Positions 53,651 through 62,903 of a stretch of DNA of 64,000 nt are shown one piece after another (positions within the stretch are counted from its first letter, which is position 1; every line of letters begins with the position of its first letter). Location of the stretch: NCBI RefSeq assembly GCF_042648805.1, contig NZ_JBHRXZ010000027.1, positions 47,515 through 111,514 on the forward strand, given 5' to 3'. A program made the translations under genes and the position numbers. Under the pieces are notes generated by a model. It searched no databases, was not told where the DNA came from, and saw nothing but the letters and a program-made list of their open reading frames with translations. The DNA comes from Azomonas tarimensis (lineage in GTDB: Bacteria > Pseudomonadota > Gammaproteobacteria > Pseudomonadales > Pseudomonadaceae).

Positions 53651-54652
53651 TCAGCCCTGCGGCTCACCGCCGTGACGGCGATTGAGCACCCGCGCCACCG
53701 CCTGCACGCCTGGCTGGTAGTCGTCCCTTTCGACCGCTGCCAGTGCCGCCTGCAGGACGCGGTCGGCCAGTTCGCCGTGCTGCTGGGAGATGGCATTGAC
53801 CGGCAGGGGCAGAAAATCAAGCAGCGGCGAGTCGCCAAAGGTCCCCAGGCGCAGCCCGGGGGGCCACAGCCGATGGCGTTCGCCGAGGGCATCGAAAACG
53901 CCTTCGAGCAGCACATAGGCCGTGGTCAGCAGCGCGTCGGGCATGTCCTCTTCGAGCAGCCTGCGCATCAGTGCGCGGCCGCCGTCGCGGCTGAATTGCG
54001 GCGCCTGCAGCAGGCTGACCCGGCCCGCAAAGCCGGCCAGCGCTTCGTCGAACCCCCGCTCGCGTTCGGTGCTGATGGGCAGCTCCGAGCGCGCGCCGAG
54101 CAGGGCGATATGGCGCGGCGGTGGTTCCAGCAGCGAGTGGGTGAGCTGGCGCGCGGCGAGGCGGTCATCGCTGACTACCGAGCAGAAGCGCACCGGGTCG
54201 AGGGTGCGGTCGACACCGATCACCGGCGTGCCCGAGGCGAGCAGGTCCGGATAGGTGGCGTCGTCTGCCGGCAGGCAGCTGGCCACCACCAGCGCATCGC
54301 AGCGCCGCGAGCGCAGCACCGCCAGCACCTGGCGCTCGCTGTCAGGGTCGTCGTCGGAGCTGGTGATGAGCAACTGATAGCCCTGCTGCCGGGCGCGCTG
54401 TTCGAGCAGCTTGGCCAGGCGCGCATAGCTGGGGTTTTCCAGGTCGGGAATGATCAGCCCCAGGGTGCGGGTCTGGCCGCGTCGTAGGCCGGCGGCCTGC
54501 TGGTCGGGCTGGAAGCGCTGCTCGCGCACCACGGCCATCACCCGCTCCACCGTGGCCGGGCTGATGCGCCGGCGCTCGGCCTGGCCGTTGACCACGTAGC
54601 TGGCGGTGGTCACCGAAACACCGGCCAGGCGGGCAATGTCGGTCAGCTTCAC
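53651..54652 (-). CDS. fruR: LacI-family fructose repressor FruR (Cra)
   Basis: A 333-residue repressor. N-terminal LacI-type helix-turn-helix (LTDIARLAGVSVTTASYVVN) and a periplasmic-binding-like sugar domain. GTG 54652, with GGAGG six bases upstream, gives the usual FruR N-terminus; a GTG at 54679 is the alternative. It faces the fruBKA operon, with a perfect Cra-type palindrome between. Effector is most likely fructose 1-phosphate. Confidence 0.92.
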   Translation of the reverse strand: MKLTDIARLAGVSVTTASYVVNGQAERRRISPATVERVMAVVREQRFQPDQQAAGLRRGQTRTLGLIIPDLENPSYARLAKLLEQRARQQGYQLLITSSDDDPDSERQVLAVLRSRRCDALVVASCLPADDATYPDLLASGTPVIGVDRTLDPVRFCSVVSDDRLAARQLTHSLLEPPPRHIALLGARSELPISTERERGFDEALAGFAGRVSLLQAPQFSRDGGRALMRRLLEEDMPDALLTTAYVLLEGVFDALGERHRLWPPGLRLGTFGDSPLLDFLPLPVNAISQQHGELADRVLQAALAAVERDDYQPGVQAVARVLNRRHGGEPQG

Positions 54653-54717
54653 CCCTGGTCCTCCGTCGGAATAAATCACCTTTGCTATGGCCAGAGCCTA
54701 CCTTATGTTGATAGCTT

Positions 54718-54733
54718 AGTGAAACGTTTCAGC
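54718..54733. promoter_or_regulatory. FruR/Cra operator before fruB
   Basis: AGTGAAACGTTTCAGC contains the perfect palindrome TGAAACGTTTCA, the core of the Cra consensus GCTGAAACGTTTCA. It lies between fruR and fruB, 92 bp before the fruB start. Confidence 0.85.
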
Positions 54734-54824
54734 AGTGCATTGGGCGGGCGTCGGGAACGGCAGTGGGTAGACGCAGTCAGCCCCTTTTCCAGCCCAGGCC
54801 CCCACCGACGCCAAGGAGAACCCC

Positions 54825-57701
54825 ATGCTCGAATTGCTCCCGCCGCACATCCGCATGCACCAATCGGCACCCGACAAGGCGGCCGCGCTGACCTTGCTTG
54901 CCGAGGTGCTGGTGGCTGACGGGCTGGTCGCCGAGGGTTACCTGGATGGCTTGAAGGCCCGCGAGGCGCAGGGCTCGACCTACCTCGGCCAGGGGCTGGC
55001 GATACCCCACGGTACACCGGATACCCGCGAGCTGGTGCTCGATACCGGGGTGCGGCTGTTGCAGTTTCCCGACGGCGTGGACTGGGGCGAGGGGCAGCGG
55101 GTGTATCTGGCGATCGGCATCGCCGCGCGCTCGGACGAGCACCTGCAGGTGCTGCAGATGCTCACCCGTGCCCTTGGCGAGGCGGACCTGAGCCAGGCGT
55201 TGCAGGAGGCCGAGAGCCCCGAAGCGATTCTTGCGCTGCTCAAGGGCGCGCCCCAGGAGCTGGCGCTGGACAGCCAACTGATCGGTCTCGGCCTGCCGGT
55301 CGAAGACCTCGACGAACTCGCCTGGCAAGGTGTACGCCTGTTGCGTCGCGCCGAGTGCGTAGGCGCAGGTTTTGCCGCTCAGCTGCCACTGGATCAGGCG
55401 CTGCCGCTGGGCGACGGGCTCTGGTGGCTGAGCAGCGACAGGGGCGTGCTGCGTCCGGGGCTGGCCTTTGTTACCCCGCGCCAGCCGCTGATCCTCGATG
55501 GCCAGCCGCTGACCGGCCTGTTCTGCCTGGCCAGCATTGGCGAGGCCCATCGGCAGATGCTCGAACGGCTGTGCGACCTGCTCATCGAAGGCCGTGGCAG
55601 CGAACTCAGCCAGGCCAGCACCAGCCGCCAGGTGGTCGAGGCGCTGGGCGGCGAAACAGCTCCAGAGTGGCCCGCCGCCCGGGTGCCCCTGGCCAATGCC
55701 CACGGCCTGCATGCGCGGCCGGCCAAGGCCCTGGCGGAACTGGCCCAGTCGTTCGACGGACAGATCCGTGTGCGCCTGGCCGACAGCGACAGCCCCGGCG
55801 TGTCGGCCAGGAGCATGAGCAAGCTGCTGGTGCTCGGTGCCCAGCGAGGGCAGGTGCTGGAGTTTCTAGCCGAGCCGCAGATCGCCGCCGACGCCCTGCC
55901 GGCGCTGGTGGAAGCGGTAAGGGCCGGGCTCGGCGAAGCCGTCGATCCACTTCCGGAGGAGCCGGGGCTGGAACAACCGGCGGCTTCGTTGCCGCTGCAG
56001 GCGGACTCTTCCGCCCCGCAGTTGCAGCACGGTGACAAACTCCAGGCCGTGCCGGCCTCGCCGGGCATCGCCCTGGGTCCGGCGCTGGTTCGGATACCGA
56101 TGAGCATGGACTACCCGGAACGGGCCGAATCGCCCGGGCATGAGCTGCAGCGCCTGGACGCTGCCCTCGATGAGGTGGTGGCCGACATCGGCGTGCTGAT
56201 CGGCCAGAGCCAGGTGCAGAGCGTCCAAGACATCTTCACCACTCACCAGGCCATGCTGCGCGATCCCTCCCTGCGCGAGGACGTGCAGGCGCAGCTGGCC
56301 GGTGGCGCCAGTGCCGAGGCGGCCTGGGTCGAGGTGATCGAGAGCGCTGCCCGCCAGCAGGAGTCGTTGCACGACAAGTTGCTCGCCGAGCGCGCCGCCG
56401 ACCTGCGCGACATCGGCCGCCGGGTGCTGGCCAGCCTCACCGGCGTGGAAGCGCAGCAGGCGCCAGACGAGCCCTACATCCTGGTGATGGACGAAGTGGC
56501 GCCTTCGGATGTGGCCAGCCTCAACCACCAGCGGGTCGCCGGCATTCTCACCGCCCGCGGCGGCGCCACCGCGCACAGCGCCATCATTGCCCGGGCGCTG
56601 GGGATCCCGGCGCTGGTCGGTGCGGGCGATGCGGTGCTCAGCCTGGCCCAGGGCACTCTGCTGCTGCTCGATGGCGAGCGCGGCGAGCTGCAGGTGTCGC
56701 CCAGCCCGGCCGATCGCGAACAGGCCCTGCGGGCGCGCGAGCAGCGCCAGGCACGCCAGCGCGACGCCGATGCGCGGCGTCTGGAGCCAGCGGTCACCCG
56801 CGACGGCCACGCGGTGGAAGTCGCCGCCAACCTCGGCGACGCAGGCGAGGCCCTGCAGGCGGTCGAGCTTGGCGCCGAAGGCGTCGGGCTGCTGCGCACC
56901 GAGCTGGTATTCATGAGCCATGCCCAGGCCCCGGGCCAGGCGACCCAGGAAACCGAATACCGACGGGTACTGGACGCCCTCGACGGCCGCCCGCTGGTGG
57001 TGCGCACCCTTGATGTCGGCGGCGACAAGCCGCTGGCATACCTGCCGATGCCGGCCGAGGAAAACCCCTTCCTTGGCGTGCGCGGCATTCGTCTGAGTTT
57101 GCAGCGCCCGGACATTTTCGAAGTGCAGCTGCGCGCGCTGCTGGCCTCGGCCCAGGATCGCCCGCTGCGGATCATGTTTCCCATGGTCGGCGGCATGGAG
57201 GAATGGCGCATGGCCAGGGCCATGGTCGATCGCCTGCTCTTGGAGATGCCGGTGGCCGATCTGCAGGTGGGGATCATGGTCGAGGTGCCCTCGGCGGCGC
57301 TGATCGCCCCGGTGCTGGCGCGCGAGGTGGATTTCTTCAGCATCGGCACCAACGACCTCACCCAGTACACCCTGGCCATCGACCGTGGCCATCCCACCCT
57401 GTCCGGCCAGGCTGACGGCCTGCATCCGGCCGTGCTGCGGCTGATCGACATGACCGTTCGCGCCGCCCATGCCGAGGGCAAGTGGGTGGGCGTCTGTGGC
57501 GAGCTGGCCGCCGATCAGTTGGCGGTGCCGCTGCTGCTGGGGCTCGGGGTGGACGAGCTGAGCGTGTCGGCGCGCAGCATTGCGCTGGTCAAGGCGCGGG
57601 TGCGCGAGCTGGCCTTCGCCGAATGCCAGGCGCTGGCGCAGCAGGCGCTGGCGTTGCCCGGTGCGCATGAGGTGCGCGCCTTTGTCACGGAGCACTGCTG
57701 A
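54825..57701 (+). CDS. fruB: Fructose PTS multiphosphoryl transfer protein FruB (EIIA-HPr-EI)
   Basis: A 958-residue fusion of three PTS proteins: EIIA-Fru (residues ~1-150, active His62 in LAIPHGTPDTR), HPr (~285-370, active His in NAHGLHARPAKAL) and Enzyme I (~400-950, active His in GGATAHSAIIARAL; GLLRTELVFM; SIGTNDLTQYTLA; GVCGELAAD). It carries phosphate from PEP all the way to FruA. First gene of fruBKA and controlled by the facing FruR. Stop is next to the fruK start (TGATGG). Confidence 0.95.
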   Translation: MLELLPPHIRMHQSAPDKAAALTLLAEVLVADGLVAEGYLDGLKAREAQGSTYLGQGLAIPHGTPDTRELVLDTGVRLLQFPDGVDWGEGQRVYLAIGIAARSDEHLQVLQMLTRALGEADLSQALQEAESPEAILALLKGAPQELALDSQLIGLGLPVEDLDELAWQGVRLLRRAECVGAGFAAQLPLDQALPLGDGLWWLSSDRGVLRPGLAFVTPRQPLILDGQPLTGLFCLASIGEAHRQMLERLCDLLIEGRGSELSQASTSRQVVEALGGETAPEWPAARVPLANAHGLHARPAKALAELAQSFDGQIRVRLADSDSPGVSARSMSKLLVLGAQRGQVLEFLAEPQIAADALPALVEAVRAGLGEAVDPLPEEPGLEQPAASLPLQADSSAPQLQHGDKLQAVPASPGIALGPALVRIPMSMDYPERAESPGHELQRLDAALDEVVADIGVLIGQSQVQSVQDIFTTHQAMLRDPSLREDVQAQLAGGASAEAAWVEVIESAARQQESLHDKLLAERAADLRDIGRRVLASLTGVEAQQAPDEPYILVMDEVAPSDVASLNHQRVAGILTARGGATAHSAIIARALGIPALVGAGDAVLSLAQGTLLLLDGERGELQVSPSPADREQALRAREQRQARQRDADARRLEPAVTRDGHAVEVAANLGDAGEALQAVELGAEGVGLLRTELVFMSHAQAPGQATQETEYRRVLDALDGRPLVVRTLDVGGDKPLAYLPMPAEENPFLGVRGIRLSLQRPDIFEVQLRALLASAQDRPLRIMFPMVGGMEEWRMARAMVDRLLLEMPVADLQVGIMVEVPSAALIAPVLAREVDFFSIGTNDLTQYTLAIDRGHPTLSGQADGLHPAVLRLIDMTVRAAHAEGKWVGVCGELAADQLAVPLLLGLGVDELSVSARSIALVKARVRELAFAECQALAQQALALPGAHEVRAFVTEHC

Positions 57702-58630
57702 TGGCCAGGATTCTCACCCTCACCCTCAACCCGGCGCTGGATCTGACCCTGCGCCTGCCGGCGCTGCGCCTGGGCGAGGTCAACCGCAGCGAGGCGCTGA
57801 ATCTGCAGGCCGCGGGCAAGGGGCTGAACGTCGCCCAGGTGCTCGGCGACCTTGGCCACCAGCTCACCGTCAGCGGCTTTCTCGGCGGCGCCAACCCCCA
57901 GGCCTTCGAGGCGCTGTTTGCCGCCCGGCACTTCATCGACCGCTTCATTCGTGTGCCCGGGCAGACCCGCAGCAACATCAAGCTGGCCGAAGCCGGCGGG
58001 CGGGTGACCGATGTCAACGGTCCCGGCCTGCAGATTCCCGCCACTGCGCGTGACCGTCTGCTGGAAGAGCTGCCCGGGTTGCTCACCGGCCAGGACGCCG
58101 TGGTGGTCGCTGGCAGCCTGCCGCAGGGCTTCGGCCTGGTCGATTTCGCCGAACTGCTGGCGCGCATCAAGGCCAGCGGCGTGCCCCTGGTGCTCGACAC
58201 CAGTGGCGCGGCGCTGCGTGAAGGGTTGCGCGCCCAGCCCTGGCTGGCCAAGCCCAACGAGACGGAACTGGCCGAGATCGGCAGCGGCGGCCCCTGGATG
58301 GAGCAAGCCCGCGCGCTGCAGGCCGCTGGCGTAACCCACTTGGTGGTTTCGCGCGGCGCCGAGGGCGTCGCCTGGTTTGCCCCGGACGGACTCTGGCAGG
58401 CGACCCCGCCCCCGGTGCCGGTGGTGAGCACCGTGGGCGCGGGCGACTCGCTGGTCGCCGGCCTGCTCCACGGACTGCTCGAAGGCTGGCCCGCCGAGCG
58501 CACCCTGCGGCAGGCCACCGCCATCGCCGCCCAGGCGGTAGGACAGATCGCCTTTGGCATCACCGATCCCGACGCGCTCCGGCAATTGCAGAGCCAGGTG
58601 CGCATCGAGGCGCCGGCCCAAAACAAGTAG
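57701..58630 (+). CDS. fruK: 1-phosphofructokinase FruK
   Basis: A 309-residue PfkB-family kinase that makes fructose 1,6-bisphosphate from fructose 1-phosphate. LNPALDLTLRLP at the start, AAGKGLNVAQVLGDLG for substrate, and the catalytic STVGAGDSLVAGLLHGLL near residue 245. It is coupled to fruB (one-base overlap) and precedes fruA by 10 bp. Confidence 0.95.
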   Translation: MARILTLTLNPALDLTLRLPALRLGEVNRSEALNLQAAGKGLNVAQVLGDLGHQLTVSGFLGGANPQAFEALFAARHFIDRFIRVPGQTRSNIKLAEAGGRVTDVNGPGLQIPATARDRLLEELPGLLTGQDAVVVAGSLPQGFGLVDFAELLARIKASGVPLVLDTSGAALREGLRAQPWLAKPNETELAEIGSGGPWMEQARALQAAGVTHLVVSRGAEGVAWFAPDGLWQATPPPVPVVSTVGAGDSLVAGLLHGLLEGWPAERTLRQATAIAAQAVGQIAFGITDPDALRQLQSQVRIEAPAQNK

Positions 58631-58640
58631 AGGTTGAAGG

Positions 58641-60383
58641 ATGAAGGTTCTGATTGTCACCGCCTGCCCCAGCGGCATGGTCACCAGCGTGCTCACCTCG
58701 CGCCTGCTGGAGGCGGCTGCGCTGCGCCTGGGCTGGTCGCCGCGCGTCGAAGTGCATGATCCCAGGGCCATCGGCTCACCGCTGACCGCGGAGGACATCC
58801 AGGCGGCCGAGCTCGTGGTGGTGGTCAAGACCGGGCCGTTGGCGCTGGAGCGTTTCGTCGGCAAGCGCCTGGTGCAATCGACCCCGGCCGAAGCGCTGCG
58901 CGATCCCGATGCCTTCCTGCGTCAGGCCGCCGAACAGGCCCGGGTGCTGGAATCGGTCGAGCCGGCAGCCGAGGCCACCGGTGACGGCCCACGCCGGCTG
59001 GTCGCCATCACGGCCTGCCCGACCGGGGTGGCGCACACCTTCATGGCGGCCGAGGCGTTGCAGACCGCGGCGGTCAAGCTCGGCTATCAGCTGAAGGTGG
59101 AAACCCGCGGTTCGGTGGGGGCCCGCAACCTGCTGGAGGCCGAGGACATCGCCGCGGCGGATGCCGTGCTGCTGGCCACCGACATCGAGGTGGACACCAG
59201 CCGTTTCGCCGGCAAGCGGGTCTATCGCTGCGGCACCGGCGTCGCCCTCAAGCAACCGGAGGCCACCCTGGAGAAGGCGCTGAGCGAAGGTCGGCTGCTG
59301 GGCGCGGAGGGCGCGGCGCCGGCCGAGTCCGGCGAGGCGAAAGGGGAAAAGGCCGGGGTCTACAAGCACCTGCTCACCGGCGTGTCCTACATGCTGCCGA
59401 TGGTGGTGGCGGGCGGCCTGCTGATCGCCCTGTCGTTCGTCTTCGGCATCGAGGCCTATCAGGAAGAGGGCACCCTGGCCGCCGCGCTGATGCAGATCGG
59501 TGGCGAAACGGCCTTCCAGCTGATGGTCCCGCTGCTGGCCGGCTACATCGCCTATTCCATCGCCGATCGGCCAGGGCTGGCGCCGGGCATGATCGGCGGG
59601 CTGCTCGCCGGCACCCTGGGCGCCGGCTTCTTCGGCGGCATCATCGCCGGCTTCGTCGCCGGCTACAGCGCCAAGGCCATCACCCGCTGGGTGCCACTGC
59701 CGGCGAGCATCGAATCGCTCAAGCCGATCCTCATCATCCCCTTGCTGGCCAGCCTGTTCACCGGCCTGGTGATGATCTACCTGGTCGGCACCCCGGTCGC
59801 CGGCATGCTCGCCGGGCTGACGACCTTTCTCGACAACATGGGCACCACCAACGCCGTGCTGCTCGGGCTGGTGCTGGGCACCATGATGTGCGTCGACTTG
59901 GGCGGGCCGATCAACAAGGCCGCCTATGCCTTCTCGGTCGGGCTGCTCGCCTCGCAGAGTTACGGCCCCATGGCCGCGACCATGGCCGCCGGCATGGTGC
60001 CGCCCATCGGCATGGGCATCGCCAGCCTGCTGGCCCGCCACAAGTTCGCCCAGACCGAACGCGAAGCGGGCAAGGCGGCGCTGGTGCTCGGCGGCTGCTT
60101 CATCTCCGAAGGCGCCATCCCCTTTGCCGCCAAGGACCCGCTGCGAGTCATCCCCGCCTGCATCGTCGGCGGCGCACTCACCGGCGCCCTGGTGATGGCC
60201 TTCGGCTGCCGCCTGCTGGCGCCCCACGGCGGCTTTTTCGTCCTGCTCATCCCCAACGCCATCAACAAACCGCTGCTCTACCTCTTCGCCATCCTCGCCG
60301 GCAGCCTCGTCACCGGCATCATCTACGCCCTGCTCAAGCGGCCTGAGAAACAGAACCTGCTGGTGGAGGCCAAGGCGGGGTAG
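58641..60383 (+). CDS. fruA: Fructose PTS permease FruA (EIIB'BC)
   Basis: A 580-residue inner-membrane fructose permease. Two IIB-like domains (B' with Cys9 in VTACPSGM; active B with Cys126 in ITACPTGVAHTF), then a IIC membrane domain (residues ~235-570, several helices; GVSYMLPMVVAGGLLI). Takes up fructose as fructose 1-phosphate. Last of fruBKA; array 4 follows. Confidence 0.95.
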   Translation: MKVLIVTACPSGMVTSVLTSRLLEAAALRLGWSPRVEVHDPRAIGSPLTAEDIQAAELVVVVKTGPLALERFVGKRLVQSTPAEALRDPDAFLRQAAEQARVLESVEPAAEATGDGPRRLVAITACPTGVAHTFMAAEALQTAAVKLGYQLKVETRGSVGARNLLEAEDIAAADAVLLATDIEVDTSRFAGKRVYRCGTGVALKQPEATLEKALSEGRLLGAEGAAPAESGEAKGEKAGVYKHLLTGVSYMLPMVVAGGLLIALSFVFGIEAYQEEGTLAAALMQIGGETAFQLMVPLLAGYIAYSIADRPGLAPGMIGGLLAGTLGAGFFGGIIAGFVAGYSAKAITRWVPLPASIESLKPILIIPLLASLFTGLVMIYLVGTPVAGMLAGLTTFLDNMGTTNAVLLGLVLGTMMCVDLGGPINKAAYAFSVGLLASQSYGPMAATMAAGMVPPIGMGIASLLARHKFAQTEREAGKAALVLGGCFISEGAIPFAAKDPLRVIPACIVGGALTGALVMAFGCRLLAPHGGFFVLLIPNAINKPLLYLFAILAGSLVTGIIYALLKRPEKQNLLVEAKAG

Positions 60384-60399
60384 GGAGCCGGAGGGATTA

Positions 60400-61465
60400 G
60401 AAAATCCGGGACATAGGAAATCCGGGACAGACCCCTGATGCACCCGGTCGCCAAAGCCCACCCGCCCCGTAGGAGCGAGCTCGCTCGCGAATGGCCGGTG
60501 CGGCGCCGAAGCTCCAGGGTGGTCTGGCCGTCCGCTTTCGCGAGCGAGCTCGCTCCTACGAAAGCGGTCCGAAGCTCACCCGGCTGGCAAGGTACCCACC
60601 CCAGCTGCAGAAAATCCGGGAGACCGGAAATCGGGGCAGACCCCGATTTTACCCGGACGTCAAAGGCCACCCGCCTTGTAGGAGCGAGCTCGCTCGCGAA
60701 TGGCTGGCGCGGCACCGAGGGGGAAATCCGGGACAGACCCCTGATGCACCCGGTCGCCAAAGCCCACCCGCCCCGTAGGAGCGAGCTTGCTCGCGAATGG
60801 CTGGCGCGGCACCGAGGCTCTGGTGTCGTCTGGGAGTCCGCTTTCGCGAGCAAGCTCGCTCCTACGAAAGCGGTGCGAAGCTCACCCGGGGGGCAAGGAA
60901 CCCACCCCAGCTGCAGAAAATCCGGGAGACCGGAAATCGGGGCAGACCCCGATTTTACCCGGACGTCAAAGCCCACCCGCCCCATAGGAGCGAGCTTGCT
61001 CGCGAATGGCCGGTGCGGCGCCGAAGCTCCAGGGTGGTCTGGCCGTCCGCTTTCGCGAGCGAGCTCGCTCCTACGAAAGCGGTGCTAAGCTCACCCGGCT
61101 GGCAAGGAACCCACCCCAGCTGCAGAGAATCCGGGAGACCGGAAATCGGGGCAGACCCCGATTTTACCCGGACGTCAAAGCCCACCCGCCCCGTAGGAGC
61201 GAGCTTGCTNNNNNNNNNNNNNNNNNNNNNNNNNNNNNNNNNNNNNNNNNNNNNNNNNNNNNNNNNNNNNNNNNNNNNNNNNNNNNNNNNNNNNNNNNNN
61301 NNNNNNNNNNNNNNNNNNNNNNNNNNNNNNNNNNNNNNNNNNNNNNNNNNNNNNNNGAAGCTCACCCGGGGGGCAAGGAACCCACCCCAGCTGCAGAAAA
61401 TCCGGGAGACCGGAAATCGGGGCAGACCCCGATTTTACCCGGAGAAAATTGGGGACAGACCCTGA
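60400..61465. repeat. Tandem array 4: mosaic of GCGAGC-type REPs and GGGGCAGACCCC palindromes (209-bp unit)
   Basis: There is no gene between fruA and mntA. GTAGGAGCGAGC (or a one-base variant) recurs at 60469, 60678, 60775, 60984 and 61193: spacing 209, 97 (a deleted unit), 209 and 209. Each full unit holds an inverted pair of GCGAGC..GCTCGC elements, a shared CACCCCAGCTGCAG segment, and the palindrome AATCGGGGCAGACCCCGATT. Open frames through the array only encode repeat text. 147 N interrupt it. Confidence 0.9.
61210..61356. other. Assembly gap (147 N) inside array 4
   Basis: All bases are N, flanked by array 4 copies, so unresolved repeat copies are the likely cause. Confidence 0.98.
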
Positions 61466-61466
61466 T

Positions 61467-61781
61467 TTACGCGGCGGTATAAAAGACGAGGCCCGCGCGC
61501 TCGATGTGTTCGAGCAGTTGCGGGTTTTCGATGTGGTGCTTGACGGAAAGGTCGACGGACCATGGCAGCAGCAAATCGTCGATTTCCGTTTCGATAGCCA
61601 ACTGCTGCGAAAGAGTCAGGTCACCAATCAGCGTCACGTCGATATCGGAGCCTGGCCGGTAGTTCCCCTTGGCGCGCGAGCCGTATAGGACAGCCGAGCG
61701 GATTTGCGGCCAGTTGGCAAATACGGCCCGCAGGCGAGCCACGGCATGATCGGGCAAGCCGAAACGAGCGCCGTCAGTCAT
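61467..61781 (-). CDS. mntA: MNT-family nucleotidyltransferase antitoxin (MntA-like)
   Basis: A 104-residue minimal nucleotidyltransferase. GSRAKGNYRPGSDID fits the GS-X10-D-X-D signature exactly (Gly34, Ser35, Asp46, Asp48). In HEPN/MNT toxin-antitoxin pairs the MNT enzyme adenylylates the HEPN toxin Tyr and so switches it off. ATG 61781 overlaps the toxin stop (ATGA), so antitoxin is made by coupled translation after the toxin. The C-terminus borders array 4. Confidence 0.85.
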   Translation of the reverse strand: MTDGARFGLPDHAVARLRAVFANWPQIRSAVLYGSRAKGNYRPGSDIDVTLIGDLTLSQQLAIETEIDDLLLPWSVDLSVKHHIENPQLLEHIERAGLVFYTAA

Positions 61782-62200
61782 TCCGCACGACCGGCGCGCT
61801 GCTGCATTTCTTGCTCGAATTGCACGAACAGGCCGTGGTAACGCAGCAGAATCAACTCGGCGATGCTGTTGGCGACCGACTCGTTATAGGTGTGTGCCGT
61901 CTGGTTGCGGCTCTTGATCATCTCCATCCAGCCCTCACCATCCTGTAACAAAGCCTGCTTGAACGCTGTGCGAATCGCATCGCGGGAGCCCGATATGGCT
62001 GGGTTGCCCTGGTACAGAAAGTAATCCTTCATGAGATTCCACGCCAATTCGAATACGAATTCGAACGCCTGAATCAGCCCCTGCTTCTCTAGATCGCTCA
62101 ACGGTCGGCTGGCCGCCAGTTCCACCGCCCGTGTGAGCTGGCCGAGCGCCCGGCTGTAATTGTTCAGTCGCTGGTGCCAGCGGATGTCGTCTTCAATCAT
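61778..62200 (-). CDS. hepT: HEPN-family toxin (HepT, HI0074-like)
   Basis: A 140-residue all-alpha protein matching HI0074-type nucleotidyltransferase-binding proteins (QAFEFVFELAWNLMKDYF, SRDAIRTAFKQALLQDGEGW). The motif RNQTAHTY supplies Arg98, His103 and Tyr105, i.e. RX4HXY, the RNase centre plus the Tyr that is modified in HepT/MntA systems. ATG 62200 (MIEDDIRWHQ) is the conserved start; the frame continues upstream to 62326 without similarity. Confidence 0.85.
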   Translation of the reverse strand: MIEDDIRWHQRLNNYSRALGQLTRAVELAASRPLSDLEKQGLIQAFEFVFELAWNLMKDYFLYQGNPAISGSRDAIRTAFKQALLQDGEGWMEMIKSRNQTAHTYNESVANSIAELILLRYHGLFVQFEQEMQQRAGRAE

Positions 62201-62269
62201 GGCGTGCCCGAGGCGGTCAGGGGGATGGCCGACATGAAGCCACAGGGCACTTGGCGGGGCAACCCATGC

Positions 62270-62334
62270 GAAATTGGGGACAGACCCCAATTCCGCCCCC
62301 AATTTCCGCCCAATTCCGCCCGCCAATTTCCCCG
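62270..62334. repeat. REP-like GGGGACAGACCCC palindrome and decayed copies
   Basis: AAATTGGGGACAGACCCCAA forms a near-perfect palindrome at 62270-62291, followed by short A/T-C runs (CAATTCCGCCC, CAATTTCC) that look like decayed copies. It lies between hepT and psiE. Confidence 0.65.
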
Positions 62335-62335
62335 G

Positions 62336-62845
62336 TCAGTCTTCCTCGTCGTCGGATTTGCGCCGGGGCTGTCCGATGATGGGCGTGGCGGGGAAGCGGA
62401 AGGAGGCGTAGCGAACCACCAGAGTGGCGAGGGCCAGCAAGACGATGCCGCCGCAGACCATCAGAATGCCCATGGTCGGTGTGTGGGTGTGCTGGATGTC
62501 GGCGATCAGCAGGCGAGTGAGGGCGGTGATGCCGACATAGATGAGGAAACGCACCGGCATGTGGTTGGTCTTGAAATAGATCCCAACCATGGCGCCGAGC
62601 TCAAGGTAGATGAACAGCAGCAGGATATCGTCGATGGTTGCCCGCCCGGCTTCGATCATGCCGAGAAAGGACATCAATGCCGCCCAGGCAATGGAGGCGC
62701 CGATGGCGAAAAGTGCCAGATAGTGGAAGCTTTCCACGAGCAGGTTGCCGATGACATCGGCCTGATCGTGCATGTGGCGGCGGAAGCGTTCGGCGGGGTG
62801 TTTGTCCACGGTAGATGTTCCTTCCTTGAGACGGTGCGGGCGCAA
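62336..62845 (-). CDS. psiE: PsiE-family membrane protein
   Basis: A 169-residue inner-membrane protein with four hydrophobic helices (VESFHYLALFAIGASIAW; IDDILLLFIYLELGAMVGIY; FLIYVGITALTRLLIADIQ; MGILMVCGGIVLLALATLVV) and a charged tail. It matches the phosphate-starvation-inducible PsiE family, whose function is not known. No Pho box was recognised. A RAYT remnant lies upstream. Confidence 0.85.
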   Translation of the reverse strand: MRPHRLKEGTSTVDKHPAERFRRHMHDQADVIGNLLVESFHYLALFAIGASIAWAALMSFLGMIEAGRATIDDILLLFIYLELGAMVGIYFKTNHMPVRFLIYVGITALTRLLIADIQHTHTPTMGILMVCGGIVLLALATLVVRYASFRFPATPIIGQPRRKSDDEED

Positions 62846-62882
62846 TCAGGCCATAGCCTTTGATGGATGGCAAGGGGCCGAA

Positions 62883-62899
62883 ATCGGGGGCAGACCCCC
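62883..62899. repeat. REP-like palindrome at the 3' side of the RAYT remnant
   Basis: ATCGGGGGCAGACCCCCC, a GGGG-CAGA-CCCC palindrome, only a few bases beyond the RAYT stop codon. It belongs to the family in array 4 and at 62270, 63290 and 63911. Confidence 0.7.
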
Positions 62900-62903
62900 C
62901 ATT

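Noticed and set aside
60438..61482. Open frames of 150-220 codons through array 4
   Set aside because: They encode only the translated repeat unit several times (e.g. RSELAREW), cross the N gap, and have no start context.
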